Assembly (NCBI RefSeq): GCF_003574475.2
Contig: NZ_QLIS02000001.1
Location: 496,001 to 560,000, forward strand
Length of the DNA: 64,000 nucleotides
From: Pseudofrancisella aestuarii
Lineage (GTDB): Bacteria > Pseudomonadota > Gammaproteobacteria > Francisellales > Francisellaceae
Direction of reading: 5' to 3'
The stretch's first letter is position 1, and every line of letters begins with the position of its first letter. The notes beneath the pieces were generated by a model. It was not told where the DNA came from and searched no databases. It saw nothing but the letters and a program-made list of their open reading frames with translations. The position numbers were made by a program, and so were the translations under genes. This document shows, in pieces, positions 29,018 to 38,256 of the stretch.

Positions 29018-29770
29018 ATGAAATATGATTTTGGTCTTTTAGCTATAGGTGATGAAATCACTGATGGTGATATAATAAATACAAATACAGCAGCTTTTGC
29101 TTCATTTTTAACGAAACTTGGGTTCAAGGTTGGTAATCATATTTGTTGTGATGATGATAAAAATAGTATCTTCAAAGCTATAGAATACTTAATTAAAGAC
29201 CACTCTAATTTAATGACTATTGGAGGACTAGGACCTACAGAAGATGATATAACAACAGAATCTATCGCAGAATTCTTTAAAAAATCATTGTTTACTGATG
29301 AAAAAACTTGGAGCGAGCTTAAAAAAAGAATGATAGAAAAATATAACAAAATTCCAAAAAATAACCATAAACAGGCAATATTTCCTGAAGAAGCTACTAT
29401 AATAAGAAATTTAAATGGGACTGCAAATGGTTTTAGACTTGAGTTCGCAAATAATAGATTTATTTATGTTTTCCCAGGACCGCCCAAGGAGTGTATCCCT
29501 ATGTTAGAGAAATTAAATTTTAATAAAAAACCTTCTTCTAAGCAGATTATACGTCAGACATGGAAAGTATATAATATTGGAGAAAGTTTTCTTGCAGAGA
29601 AATTAGATATTATTAAAGATGAATATTCCTTTGTAACATTCAAATATCGAATTGCTGAAGGTTTTATAGAACTAAAATACTTCTATCCTCAAGGATGCCC
29701 TCATAGTAAAGACATAATAAACAAAGTTGAAAAATTACTGGAAACGCATTTAAGTTTAGATAGTAAATAA
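29018..29770 (+). CDS. CinA N-terminal-type (MoCF/molybdopterin-binding fold) protein
   Basis: A protein of about 250 residues matching the N-terminal half of CinA: LLAIGDEITDGDIINTNT, the metal/nucleotide loop MTIGGLGPTEDDITTESIA, and VFPGPPKECIPML. CinA-type proteins with this fold have ADP-ribose pyrophosphatase activity; the C-terminal NMN deamidase domain is absent here. The ATG at 29018 is preferred over the in-frame TTG at 29006; neither has a clear ribosome binding site. Its last 15 bases overlap the convergent phosphodiesterase gene. Confidence 0.82.
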   Translation: MKYDFGLLAIGDEITDGDIINTNTAAFASFLTKLGFKVGNHICCDDDKNSIFKAIEYLIKDHSNLMTIGGLGPTEDDITTESIAEFFKKSLFTDEKTWSELKKRMIEKYNKIPKNNHKQAIFPEEATIIRNLNGTANGFRLEFANNRFIYVFPGPPKECIPMLEKLNFNKKPSSKQIIRQTWKVYNIGESFLAEKLDIIKDEYSFVTFKYRIAEGFIELKYFYPQGCPHSKDIINKVEKLLETHLSLDSK

Positions 29771-30505
29771 TAGCTGCTCTTTTTTATCAATAAAAATAGA
29801 ATCTACTCTATATGACATTAATCTTTTTACATCCTCATCAGATTTAGCTGAATATACAAAGATTTTTTTAAAAAGTTTTTGAAGTAGATGAACCCTTTCT
29901 TTATTCAAAAACTGAAAGTTTATAGCTAAACCAATATAGTTATCGCTATCAAAATCCTCTTTCAACGTTGTTTTAATATATTCCTCTTCAGCTTCCCAAT
30001 TTTTTATTTCATATAGTTTTGCCTTAGCATATAGGGAATCGTCTTTAAGCTTCTTCATAACAAAATTTGAAAAACTCGATAATAAAACTCTATTCTTTAG
30101 CTCAGGATATTCAGAAAGTAAATTTAAGATTTTATTAACAATCTCCTCTTGATATTTTTCATCCTCATTATTTATTTTAATCTCTAAATTAGTATTTATA
30201 GAGATATCTTTAGCCCATTCAAAGTATTCTATCAATGTAGGAATTCTTGCCGGTTTAAAATTAGAATCAATTAGCTCTATTTTTTTTAATACTGAAATAT
30301 CAGTTTGAGTAACATCTAAATCAACTAAACCTAACCTTCTTGTGGTACGATCATGAAAAATAAATAACTCTCCATCAGAACTCATTTGAACATCAAGCTC
30401 TATCCATTTAAAACCAAACTCATATGCTAGTCTAAAAGCATCCATTGTATTCTCAATAAAGTCTGTCTTTGTACCTCTGTGAGAAATAAACTTATCTATT
30501 TTCAT
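29756..30505 (-). CDS. Glycerophosphodiester phosphodiesterase
   Basis: A 249-residue cytoplasmic GDPD-family enzyme (no signal peptide). Catalytic and metal residues are visible in ISHRGTKTDFIENTMDAF, WIELDVQMSSDGELFIFHD and NLEIKINNEDEKY; the C-terminal strand is DSIFID. It splits glycerophosphodiesters from lipid breakdown into glycerol-3-phosphate and an alcohol. The size and location resemble UgpQ, but no ugp transport genes are nearby, so I leave the symbol open. Confidence 0.9.
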   Translation of the reverse strand: MKIDKFISHRGTKTDFIENTMDAFRLAYEFGFKWIELDVQMSSDGELFIFHDRTTRRLGLVDLDVTQTDISVLKKIELIDSNFKPARIPTLIEYFEWAKDISINTNLEIKINNEDEKYQEEIVNKILNLLSEYPELKNRVLLSSFSNFVMKKLKDDSLYAKAKLYEIKNWEAEEEYIKTTLKEDFDSDNYIGLAINFQFLNKERVHLLQKLFKKIFVYSAKSDEDVKRLMSYRVDSIFIDKKEQLLFTI

Positions 30506-30634
30506 ATTCTAAAACCCCAAAATTAGAAAAACTAATGTATTATACTGCAGCTATGTAAAGTGTAAAAATACTATTTTTCTACTAATTAAATAATCTAAAT
30601 ATTTAGCGTAGAATTTTTTCAAAAAAATAAATCA

Positions 30635-30643
30635 TGCTATAAT
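30635..30643 (+). promoter_or_regulatory. Extended -10 element before pilB
   Basis: TGCTATAAT at 30635-30643 is a perfect extended -10. The -35 region is only T-rich. It lies 31 bases upstream of the pilB ATG and would give a leader of about 25 bases. Confidence 0.38.
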
Positions 30644-30674
30644 TTAAAGCAATACCTAAATCATATGATAAATA

Positions 30675-32453
30675 ATGCTAAATAGTCCTCATATTGACAG
30701 AAGACTTATGTCTTTTTTGCTACATAAAAAGCTTATATCAAAAGAGCAATTAATTAATGAAGTTAGCGATACAAAAGAATTAAAAAACACTGGTCTATTT
30801 AAGTATTTAGTAAGTCATGAACTAATTGATAATAAAAAATTTATGATTGAAGCTGCTAATTTACTTAGACTTCAATACATAGACCTTTCTGTCATTAATG
30901 TAAAACACTTAGAAAACGCTTACTTTGATTTAGAATTCTGTAAACAACATTCTTGTCTTCCTTTATTTACGAAAAAACAGTCTATATTTATTGCAATAGC
31001 AAACCCTATAGATAGCCAAGACATCTTAAAAGAATTAAGAAATAAATATAACAAACCTTTTATTGCAATAGTTGCTGAATTTAATCTGATAAATGAAAAA
31101 ATAGAAGAGTTTAATGAGCATTTAAAAGATGAGGGAAAAGCCACAGACGCAAAAGATACTCTTGATGACAAAATGAAAAATGTTGAACTAGATGTTGATC
31201 TTGTTGAACATGGCGATGATTTAAAGGGTGATGATATTATTGGAACCAATGATGATGAGGCTCCAATAATTAGATTTATAAACAACACAATAGTTGATGC
31301 AATACAAAAAGGTGCTTCAGATATTCATTTTGAGCCTTATGAAAAGGTTTTTCGTATAAGATATAGAATAGATGGACTATTAATAGAAAATTTTAGCACT
31401 ACTAAAAACCTTGGACCAAAAATAATTTCCAGACTTAAAATCATGGCTAGTTTGGATATTGCCGAAAAAAGAATTCCTCAAGATGGAAAGTTTAAAATAT
31501 CCTTATCTAAAGAAAAAGCTATAGATTTTCGTGTAAGCTCATGCCCGATAAACTTCGGTGAAAAAGTTGTACTTCGTATTATTGACTCTAGTAGCACCCA
31601 AATACCTGTTGAACAACTAGGTTTTGCTGAGCATCAGAAAAAAATATATCTAGATGCCATAAGTCAATCACAAGGCATGGTACTTGTAACAGGCCCTACA
31701 GGTTCTGGTAAAACAGTAACTCTATATACCGGTATCAATATTTTAAATAAACCAGAAAAGAATATCTCTACAGCAGAGGATCCAGTAGAACTTGCAGTAA
31801 AAGGAGTTAATCAGGTTAACGTAAATAATAAACAAGGTCTAACATTTGCTGCCGCTTTAAAAGCATTTTTACGTCAAGATCCAGATATTATAATGGTTGG
31901 TGAGATTAGGGATATAGAGACAGGATCTATAGCAATAAAAGCTTCTCAGACTGGTCACTTAGTATTATCTACTCTACATACAAATAGTGCCCCTGAAACA
32001 CTAAACAGATTGGTTGATATGGGATTACCAAGATATAATATTGCTACTTCAGTAATTTTAATTATAGCACAAAGACTTTCTCGTAGAATTTGTCCAAAAT
32101 GTAGAATCCCTGACACAGAAACTAAGTTTGACTTAATAATAGAGGATAGCGGAATAACAGAAGAGATAGTAAAACCATTTGGAAAAAGCATAAAAGAACT
32201 TAAAGAAGCAACTATTTATAAAGCAAATCCTAAAGGATGTCCAAGATGCTTTAAAGGATATAAAGGCCGACTTGGTTTATATGAGGTTATGCCTGTATCT
32301 AGAGCTATCTCAAGAATGATTCTAGATGATAAAAATACTATGGAAATTGCTGAGCAAGCACAAAAAGAAGCCGTTTCAAACATAAGACAATCTGCTTTGA
32401 TTAGAGTTGCTGAAGGATTAACAACTCTAGAAGAAATATATAGAATAAGTTAA
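30675..32453 (+). CDS. pilB: Type IV pilus assembly ATPase PilB
   Basis: A 592-residue GspE/PilB-family ATPase. It has an N-terminal MshEN-like region, GASDIHFEPYE, Walker A GPTGSGKT (G340-T347), the Asp box ISTAEDPVE, Walker B DPDIIMVGEIRD, the His box GHLVLSTLHTN, and a C-terminal zinc finger with paired cysteines (CPKC and CPRC). It powers pilin polymerisation at the inner membrane; in Francisella the same machinery is linked to protein secretion and competence. pilC follows after 10 bases. No strong ribosome binding site precedes the ATG. In Francisella literature this gene is also called pilF. Confidence 0.95.
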   Translation: MLNSPHIDRRLMSFLLHKKLISKEQLINEVSDTKELKNTGLFKYLVSHELIDNKKFMIEAANLLRLQYIDLSVINVKHLENAYFDLEFCKQHSCLPLFTKKQSIFIAIANPIDSQDILKELRNKYNKPFIAIVAEFNLINEKIEEFNEHLKDEGKATDAKDTLDDKMKNVELDVDLVEHGDDLKGDDIIGTNDDEAPIIRFINNTIVDAIQKGASDIHFEPYEKVFRIRYRIDGLLIENFSTTKNLGPKIISRLKIMASLDIAEKRIPQDGKFKISLSKEKAIDFRVSSCPINFGEKVVLRIIDSSSTQIPVEQLGFAEHQKKIYLDAISQSQGMVLVTGPTGSGKTVTLYTGINILNKPEKNISTAEDPVELAVKGVNQVNVNNKQGLTFAAALKAFLRQDPDIIMVGEIRDIETGSIAIKASQTGHLVLSTLHTNSAPETLNRLVDMGLPRYNIATSVILIIAQRLSRRICPKCRIPDTETKFDLIIEDSGITEEIVKPFGKSIKELKEATIYKANPKGCPRCFKGYKGRLGLYEVMPVSRAISRMILDDKNTMEIAEQAQKEAVSNIRQSALIRVAEGLTTLEEIYRIS

Positions 32454-32463
32454 AGGAAAAATA

Positions 32464-33693
32464 ATGTTTTTTAATAAAAACAATACGCCAAGAATTGATT
32501 TTATAACCTTTAGTTATAAAGGAAAATTACGAAATGGTAAAAAAACCAAAGGCGAAATTGATGCAAACTCAAAAGAGCTTGCTGAAGCAACTCTTCGACA
32601 AAAAGGTTTTACAGACCTAAAAATAAAAAAACAACCTAAGGACTTACTACCAAAAAAAATATCTTATAATGATATAACAGGTATGACTAGGCAATTAGCC
32701 ACTATGACTAAAGCAGGAATTCCTATAGTAAAATCATTTGAAGTTTTTATAATGGGAATAAAAAAACATCTAAAACTTAAAATGCTTGTTGTTGATCTAA
32801 AACTATCAATTGAAGGGGGTGAGTCTCTTTCTCAAGCGCTACGGAAATATCCAAAGATTTTTGATAAATTATATGTTGGTCTTGTAACTGCGGGTGAAGA
32901 ATCTGGTAATTTAGATCTAATGCTAAGTAAAATTGCTGATCAAAGAGAAGCGTTACAAAGCATTAAGAAAAAAGTAAAAAAAGCATTATCTTATCCAATC
33001 GTAGTCTGTGTTATTGCTGCTGGTGTTACAGGTATCCTCCTTACTTTTGCCGTTCCAGCTTTTTCTGCTATGTTTATAAATTCTGGAAAGCCTTTACCTG
33101 CGATTACACAAATTACAGTAAATGCCTCTTACTTTATGCAAGACTCCTGGTGGAAAATAATTCTAGTTATTTTTATAACTATGTCTGTATTTAAAAGTTT
33201 AAAATTTAAGTATCCAAAAATTCAAGTCTACCAAGATCATTTTATGTTAAAAATACCTATCATTGGTGAGGTCATTTTTAAATCAGCATTAGCTAGGTTT
33301 GCTAGTACATTGGAAATAACAACTCAATCAGGGATGAGTTTAACTAGAGCTTTAGACATGGTTGCCCTCTCCACGGGTAATGCTAAATATGACCAAGCTG
33401 CTTTAGATATTAAAAAAAGCATTAGTGAAGGAACATCTTTTAAAGAAGCAATAGAAGAAACTGGTGTATTTCCATTTCTTGTAGAGCAAATGGTCTCAGT
33501 TGGTGAAGAGTCTGGTGCCCTTGAAATAATGCTAGGAAACCTTAATAGGGTATATCAAGAAGAGGTAGATGTATTAGTTGAAGGTCTTAGCTCAATGTTA
33601 GAACCCATAATCATGGTAGTTCTTGGTGGTGTAGTAGGCTTCTTAGTTGTTAGTATGTATATGCCTATGTTCCAAATGGGAGATGCAATATAA
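32464..33693 (+). CDS. pilC: Type IV pilus inner-membrane platform protein PilC
   Basis: A 409-residue protein with two T2SSF domains. The first starts at MTRQLATMTKAGIPIVKSFEVF and the second at FASTLEITTQSGMSLTRALDM; each carries a VxxGEESG motif. Membrane helices lie near the middle and the C-terminus (ILGGVVGFLVVSMYMPMF). It is the platform on which PilB acts. A clear AAAGGA is upstream. In Francisella literature the gene is also called pilG. Confidence 0.95.
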   Translation: MFFNKNNTPRIDFITFSYKGKLRNGKKTKGEIDANSKELAEATLRQKGFTDLKIKKQPKDLLPKKISYNDITGMTRQLATMTKAGIPIVKSFEVFIMGIKKHLKLKMLVVDLKLSIEGGESLSQALRKYPKIFDKLYVGLVTAGEESGNLDLMLSKIADQREALQSIKKKVKKALSYPIVVCVIAAGVTGILLTFAVPAFSAMFINSGKPLPAITQITVNASYFMQDSWWKIILVIFITMSVFKSLKFKYPKIQVYQDHFMLKIPIIGEVIFKSALARFASTLEITTQSGMSLTRALDMVALSTGNAKYDQAALDIKKSISEGTSFKEAIEETGVFPFLVEQMVSVGEESGALEIMLGNLNRVYQEEVDVLVEGLSSMLEPIIMVVLGGVVGFLVVSMYMPMFQMGDAI

Positions 33694-33710
33694 GGACTTT
33701 ATATATTCTT

Positions 33711-34685
33711 TTATTTATATATCCACTTTGCCACATCCAAAGCACTATAAGTAAGAATTACTTTTGCTCCAGCTCTTTTCATAGAAGTCAAAATTTCTAA
33801 AGTAATAGCTTCTTCGTTAATTAAGCCCTGTTGTGCTGCAGCTTTTACCATAGAATACTCACCACTAACGTGATAAGCAGCTATTGGCAAATCAACCTTA
33901 TTATTTAACTCATTTATTATGTCTAAATAACTAAGAGCGGGCTTCACCATTATAAAATCAGCTCCTTCCTCTATATCCAATAAAGCTTCTCTTATTGCTT
34001 CTTTTTTATTTCTATAATCCATTTGATATGTCTTTCTATCTCCCTTAGGGGAAGAGCTACATGCATCACGAAAAGGCCCATAAAATGCCGAAGCATATTT
34101 AACAGCATAAGACATAATAGCAACTTTAACAAATCTCATAGAATCTAAAGCTTGTCTCATAGCAAGAATCATACCATCCATCATACCACTCGGAGCAACT
34201 ATATCAGCTCCTGCCTCGGCATGAGAGATTGCGGTTTTCTTCAAAATCTCTAAAGTTCTATCATTATCAACATACTCAACTTCATCTAGAATTCCACAAT
34301 GTCCATGCGGTGTATAGCCACATAAACAAACATCTGTAGCAACAATAATATTAGAGTTTAACTCTTTAATTTTTATCACAGCCTGTTGTACTATGCCATT
34401 TGGATTGTAGTTCTCCGAAGCCTCTATGTCTTTAATCTTTGGAACACCAAAAATCATAATACTTCTAATACCAGCTTTTTCTATATTACCTAAAAGCTCA
34501 TCTAGTCTATCTACTGACCAATGATATTGCCCTGGCATTGATGAAATCTCTTTCTTTATATTTTTTCCATGAACTATAAATATTGGATACATCAAGTCAT
34601 TAATACTTAATCTTGTTTCTGCAACCATTTCTCTTAATGATGGAGAGTTTCTTAACCTTCTAGGTCTACTTATAGGAAAACTCAT
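33711..34685 (-). CDS. hemB: Delta-aminolevulinic acid dehydratase (porphobilinogen synthase)
   Basis: A 324-residue enzyme that condenses two 5-aminolevulinates in haem synthesis. The zinc-site cysteines are in TDVCLCGYTPHGHCG; the Schiff-base lysines are in SYAVKYASAFYGPFRDA and FIMVKPALSYLDI. The three-cysteine signature marks a zinc-dependent rather than purely magnesium-dependent form. It is last in the sspA-sohB-holB-yhbY-hemB run, 10 bases after yhbY. Confidence 0.97.
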   Translation of the reverse strand: MSFPISRPRRLRNSPSLREMVAETRLSINDLMYPIFIVHGKNIKKEISSMPGQYHWSVDRLDELLGNIEKAGIRSIMIFGVPKIKDIEASENYNPNGIVQQAVIKIKELNSNIIVATDVCLCGYTPHGHCGILDEVEYVDNDRTLEILKKTAISHAEAGADIVAPSGMMDGMILAMRQALDSMRFVKVAIMSYAVKYASAFYGPFRDACSSSPKGDRKTYQMDYRNKKEAIREALLDIEEGADFIMVKPALSYLDIINELNNKVDLPIAAYHVSGEYSMVKAAAQQGLINEEAITLEILTSMKRAGAKVILTYSALDVAKWIYK

Positions 34686-34695
34686 AGCTACTTCC

Positions 34696-34980
34696 CTACT
34701 TTTTCTTTTTATTATCAGGTTTTTTTCTATACAAAACTAAGATATTGCCTATTATTTGTATAAGCTCACATTTTGTTTTACTAATTATTTCAGTAGAGAG
34801 TTCTTCTTTATATTCTTTTGGTGCTCTAAAAGCTTTAACTTTAATAAGCTCATGTGAGTTTAAAGCGATATCTATCTCATTTAGAACATTTTCTGTAAGT
34901 CCTTTTTCTCCTATTAAAACTACTGGCTTAAGCTTATGAGCGAAACCTTTTAATTCTTGCTGTTTCTTTACATCCATCAT
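34696..34980 (-). CDS. yhbY: CRS1/YhbY-type RNA-binding protein
   Basis: A 94-residue CRM-domain protein: FAHKLKPVVLIGEKGLTENVLNEIDIALNSHELIKVK, then the pattern LIQIIGNILVLYRKKP. The bacterial single-domain form associates with pre-50S ribosomal particles. It has a basic C-terminal tail of lysines. Gaps of 9 and 10 bases to holB and hemB support one transcript. Confidence 0.93.
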   Translation of the reverse strand: MMDVKKQQELKGFAHKLKPVVLIGEKGLTENVLNEIDIALNSHELIKVKAFRAPKEYKEELSTEIISKTKCELIQIIGNILVLYRKKPDNKKKK

Positions 34981-34989
34981 TATCTTACC

Positions 34990-35901
34990 TTATCCTACTA
35001 TTTCTAATAATAGGTTTTCTAACACTAATTCTTTATCTACATTTTTAAAATTACTAAAATATTCTTTTGCTTTTAGAGTTTTTTTATACAAATTAAAGCT
35101 TTCTTCTAATTTATGTTTAGCTGCCAAATGCTTTATTACGGACACTCTGTCATAATTTGACAAAGTCGACTCATCTAACTCTAGATTATAATAATAAATA
35201 TCTATCAAAATACTTAAAAGCCAATACAAAGCTTCTTTATAATTAGGACTAACTTCCTTTAAAAAATTTCTAATACTCATTTGTCCAACTAAAGTTAAGA
35301 CAAGATGACTTCTAATCTGCCAAAATATTGTATCTAATTTAATTCTTGCGATGATATTAACATCATTCCTCGCCATTCTCATTGACTTAGCTATAGCATC
35401 TTCAGACATATCAAAAGTATATTTTAAATAATCTATTTTATCTTTTTCTGTAAAAAAAATATCATATGTCAGTGATCTACTTTTAACAGTATCCAAAATC
35501 TCATAATAATCATTAGTAAACATTAGAAAGAAAGTATTCTCTGTAGGTTCTTCTAATGTTTTTAACAAAGCATTTGCCGCAGAATCATTTAGTAACTCTA
35601 ATTTCTCTATAATTATAATTTTAGCGCCGTTATTATGACCTGCTAACTCACAGTTTTTGATAATTTTCTTTACTTCAGCTAGTTTAATTTCATCATTATC
35701 AATATTAGCAACAGTTATATAAGCAGAATCATTATAATTATCTATTTTTCTATCTAATAAAACAGATGATAAAGAATTGATAAATCGATCAATTAGAATA
35801 GCATCTTTAACTCTAAAAATAAAAGAGTGATGAAGAGTCTTGGTATTTTTTTGCTCAAAGATTTTATCTAATAAAACCTGATGTGACTCTAATTGGAACA
35901 T
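34990..35901 (-). CDS. holB: DNA polymerase III delta' subunit
   Basis: A 303-residue clamp-loader subunit. The most telling stretch is KIIIIEKLELLNDSAANALLKTLEEPTENTFFLMF, then SRSLTYDI, matching the sensor-1/SRC-like region of HolB. As usual for delta', a normal P-loop is absent. The four-cysteine zinc module of E. coli delta' is also not present: the N-terminal 85 residues lack cysteine. The start overlaps the sohB stop by one base (TAATG). Confidence 0.88.
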   Translation of the reverse strand: MFQLESHQVLLDKIFEQKNTKTLHHSFIFRVKDAILIDRFINSLSSVLLDRKIDNYNDSAYITVANIDNDEIKLAEVKKIIKNCELAGHNNGAKIIIIEKLELLNDSAANALLKTLEEPTENTFFLMFTNDYYEILDTVKSRSLTYDIFFTEKDKIDYLKYTFDMSEDAIAKSMRMARNDVNIIARIKLDTIFWQIRSHLVLTLVGQMSIRNFLKEVSPNYKEALYWLLSILIDIYYYNLELDESTLSNYDRVSVIKHLAAKHKLEESFNLYKKTLKAKEYFSNFKNVDKELVLENLLLEIVG

Positions 35902-36923
35902 TATATTACATTACGATTATATAAAATGTTAGCAAACACTCTTTTAATTAAAGCTAATTTAGATTTTATAAAACCTTTATCTTTTTTTCTTACAAAACTT
36001 ATCTCATATGCATCTATATCTTGTCTGAAATAATCTATAATATAATCATCATATGTTTGGATTTTATCAACCAACCCCAATTCTAAAGCATCTTTACCAA
36101 ACCAGTGTTCGCCAGTAGCAACTTTCTCAATATCAAGATTTGGTCTATATGTAAGAATATGTTTTTTGAACAAGTAATGAATATTCTGTAAATCCTCTTT
36201 AAATTTTTCTCTACCTTCTTCAGTATTTTCACCTACAGTAGTCAAAGTTCTTTTGTATTGCCCAGAGGTATGCATTTCTACGTCTACACCATGTTTTTTA
36301 AGCATATCTCTAACATTTGGTACAGTCCCAACAACACCTATAGAACCGACAATTGCAAAAGGTGAACAAATTATTTTATGTGCCACTGAAGCCATCATAT
36401 AGCCGCCACTTGCTGCTATTTGATCAATACAAACAGTAAGGTTAATACCTGCTTGTCTAATTCTTTCTAGTTGTGCCGCTGCAAATCCATAACCATTTAC
36501 AACCCCACCTGGGCTGTCAACTCTAACAATCACTTCATCCATAGTTTTTGCTATAGATAGTACAGATGATACTTCTTCTCTTAAACTTTCTACTTGAGAT
36601 GCTTGCAGATCGCCTTTAAAAGTTAGCACAAATATTTTTTTAGTCTCACCAACATCTTCTTTTGATAATTTCTTCTTCTGCTCTTTTCTAAATTCTTTAT
36701 ACTCTTTTTTATCTAATACTTCTAACATGAGATATTCTTGAGCTTTTTTATATCTCTCACCAAGCTTACTTAATTCAAGTTTTCCTTTTGAAGCCTTTAC
36801 TTGATGCTCTTTACTTTTTGCTAGCAAAGAGAAAAATATTACTAGAATAAAAGCTATAGCTATAATAAATGCTAATAAATATAAGTTAAAATAAAAAAAA
36901 TCTACAAAATTGCTATACCACAT
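35901..36923 (-). CDS. sohB: S49-family membrane serine protease SohB
   Basis: A 340-residue protein with an N-terminal membrane helix (LAFIIAIAFILVIFFSLLA) and a charged linker, then the S49 protease core: VIVRVDSPGGVVNGYGFA, the nucleophile serine in DQIAASGGYMMASVA, and the lysine general base in SGQYKRTLTTVGENTEEG. SohB-type enzymes are single-domain relatives of signal peptide peptidase A, acting on the periplasmic side. In Francisella, SohB-like and DsbA-linked proteases affect virulence; that role here is inference. Confidence 0.93.
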   Translation of the reverse strand: MWYSNFVDFFYFNLYLLAFIIAIAFILVIFFSLLAKSKEHQVKASKGKLELSKLGERYKKAQEYLMLEVLDKKEYKEFRKEQKKKLSKEDVGETKKIFVLTFKGDLQASQVESLREEVSSVLSIAKTMDEVIVRVDSPGGVVNGYGFAAAQLERIRQAGINLTVCIDQIAASGGYMMASVAHKIICSPFAIVGSIGVVGTVPNVRDMLKKHGVDVEMHTSGQYKRTLTTVGENTEEGREKFKEDLQNIHYLFKKHILTYRPNLDIEKVATGEHWFGKDALELGLVDKIQTYDDYIIDYFRQDIDAYEISFVRKKDKGFIKSKLALIKRVFANILYNRNVI

Positions 36924-36926
36924 AAT

Positions 36927-37562
36927 TTACCTTGTCATCGATGCTCTTAGCGTTTTTAATAAAGAATCATTAGCATTACCTTTAAAATATGCTTTTTTTA
37001 TAGATTCTCTAGCAAAAATTCTTTTCTTATAATCAAATATTGCCCCATAAGACTCATCTATAATAAAACCTTCTGCTTCAAGATAAAGCATCATAGCTGC
37101 TAAATAACAGTCCGCTAAAGTAAAAGTTGAAGATATAAAAAACTCTGATTCAGCAAAAACACCTTCCATAGATTTAAAGCTATCCTCTAAATCTTTGAAT
37201 ATATTTTTTAACTTAGTTTTATTTCCCCTATTTTTCTTTACTTCTGCTAAAACTGTATACCACTCAGCATCTATTTTCTCTAATGCTAATCGAACTTTAA
37301 TACGATCATGAACTATACTTGGTAAAAGGTTTGGTGCAGGGAATCTCTCATCTATATAAATCATAAGAGCTTTTTTATTATCAACTGAATAATCCTTCTC
37401 TTTTAATACTGGTAATGTTCCTTTTGGAGAAATTTTCTTCAAAATGTCTGCTGATAAATCACTTGCTTCAACAACATCAACATTCATTCTTTTCTCTGCT
37501 AATGCTATTCTTGCTCTTAAAGAATATGGGCAATATTTTGCTGTATACAGTGTTACTTTCAT
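36927..37562 (-). CDS. sspA: Stringent starvation protein A (RNA-polymerase-associated regulator)
   Basis: A 211-residue GST-fold protein: thioredoxin-like N-domain with YTAKYCPYSLRARIALAEKRM and SPKGTLPVL, then a helical C-domain with FFISSTFTLADCYLAAMM. In Francisella, SspA forms a heterodimer with the related MglA that sits on RNA polymerase, binds ppGpp and, with PigR, activates pathogenicity-island genes. MglA itself is not in the window. It heads the operon continuing to hemB, with a 3-base gap to sohB, and is divergent from tusE. Confidence 0.92.
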   Translation of the reverse strand: MKVTLYTAKYCPYSLRARIALAEKRMNVDVVEASDLSADILKKISPKGTLPVLKEKDYSVDNKKALMIYIDERFPAPNLLPSIVHDRIKVRLALEKIDAEWYTVLAEVKKNRGNKTKLKNIFKDLEDSFKSMEGVFAESEFFISSTFTLADCYLAAMMLYLEAEGFIIDESYGAIFDYKKRIFARESIKKAYFKGNANDSLLKTLRASMTR

Positions 37563-37593
37563 TTGATATAGGCCTTTAATAAAAGATTAATGA

Positions 37594-37622
37594 TTAAAAC
37601 AAGTAATCTTCTCTGTTATAAT
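37594..37622 (+). promoter_or_regulatory. Candidate promoter of tusE-yggX
   Basis: A -35-like TTAAAA at 37594-37599, a 17-base spacer and an extended -10 TGTTATAAT ending at 37622. Transcription would begin near 37629, downstream of the first in-frame ATG at 37590. This supports a later start for tusE. Confidence 0.42.
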
Positions 37623-37661
37623 CAAAATATTAATAATCTAACCTACAATTTTATCATATTT

Positions 37662-37976
37662 GTGGATAACTACAACATAGACTCTGAAGGCTTTTTATTA
37701 GATTTTAATTCTTGGGATATAAACTTTTGTAAACAGATAGCCGATCAAGAAGGAATCCAGCTTTCTGATAAGCATTTTATAATTATTAATTTCCTGAGAG
37801 AATATTATAAAAAGAATCATAAATCACCTGCTGTTCGAGAGCTAGTTAAATCATTAAAAGATAAATATGGTAATGAGATAGGTAACAGTTTATTTTTACA
37901 AATATTATTTCCTGTATCCCCAGCTGTTCAGGCTGCGAAATTAGCAGGATTACCGAAACCTAAAAAATGTATTTAA
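37662..37976 (+). CDS. tusE: Sulfurtransferase TusE/DsrC family
   Basis: TusE accepts sulfur from TusBCD and passes it to MnmA for 2-thiouridine on tRNA. The family core is present: IDSEGFLLDFNSWD, HFIIINFLREYYKKNHKSPAVREL, GNSLFLQILFPVSPAVQAAKLAGLPKPKKC, with the active-site cysteine second from the C-terminus. The frame is open from an ATG at 37590, but that adds 24 non-family residues and precedes a promoter-like site. I use the GTG at 37662, giving about 104 residues, close to the normal length. No clear ribosome binding site supports either start. Confidence 0.82.
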   Translation: MDNYNIDSEGFLLDFNSWDINFCKQIADQEGIQLSDKHFIIINFLREYYKKNHKSPAVRELVKSLKDKYGNEIGNSLFLQILFPVSPAVQAAKLAGLPKPKKCI

Positions 37977-37989
37977 AGAGGAGATTTAA

Positions 37990-38256
37990 ATGAGTGAAAA
38001 AGTATTCTGCAAAAAGTATAATGAAGAGCTTGACTCTATACCATACCAGCCATTTCCTGGTGAATTAGGTGCTAGAATAAAAAAAGAAATTTCAAATAAA
38101 GCATGGCAATCTTGGCTTTCGCATCAAACAATTTTAATTAATGAGTATCGTTTAAACTTAATGGATCCAAAAGCTAAAGACTTTTTAAAAGAAGAGATGC
38201 AAAAATTTTTATTTGAAAATATAGAAGAAAAACCTGGTCAATTTTCAGCTACTTAA
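37990..38256 (+). CDS. yggX: Probable Fe(II)-trafficking protein YggX
   Basis: An 88-residue protein matching YggX: VFCKKYNEELDSIPYQPFPGELGARI, with the single conserved cysteine at residue 7, and KAWQSWLSHQTILINEYRLN followed by a C-terminal helix. YggX protects iron-sulfur clusters from oxidative damage. GAGGAG lies just upstream of the ATG, 13 bases after tusE, so the two sulfur/iron genes are likely co-transcribed. It overlaps the convergent ftsW end by 8 bases. Confidence 0.94.
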   Translation: MSEKVFCKKYNEELDSIPYQPFPGELGARIKKEISNKAWQSWLSHQTILINEYRLNLMDPKAKDFLKEEMQKFLFENIEEKPGQFSAT

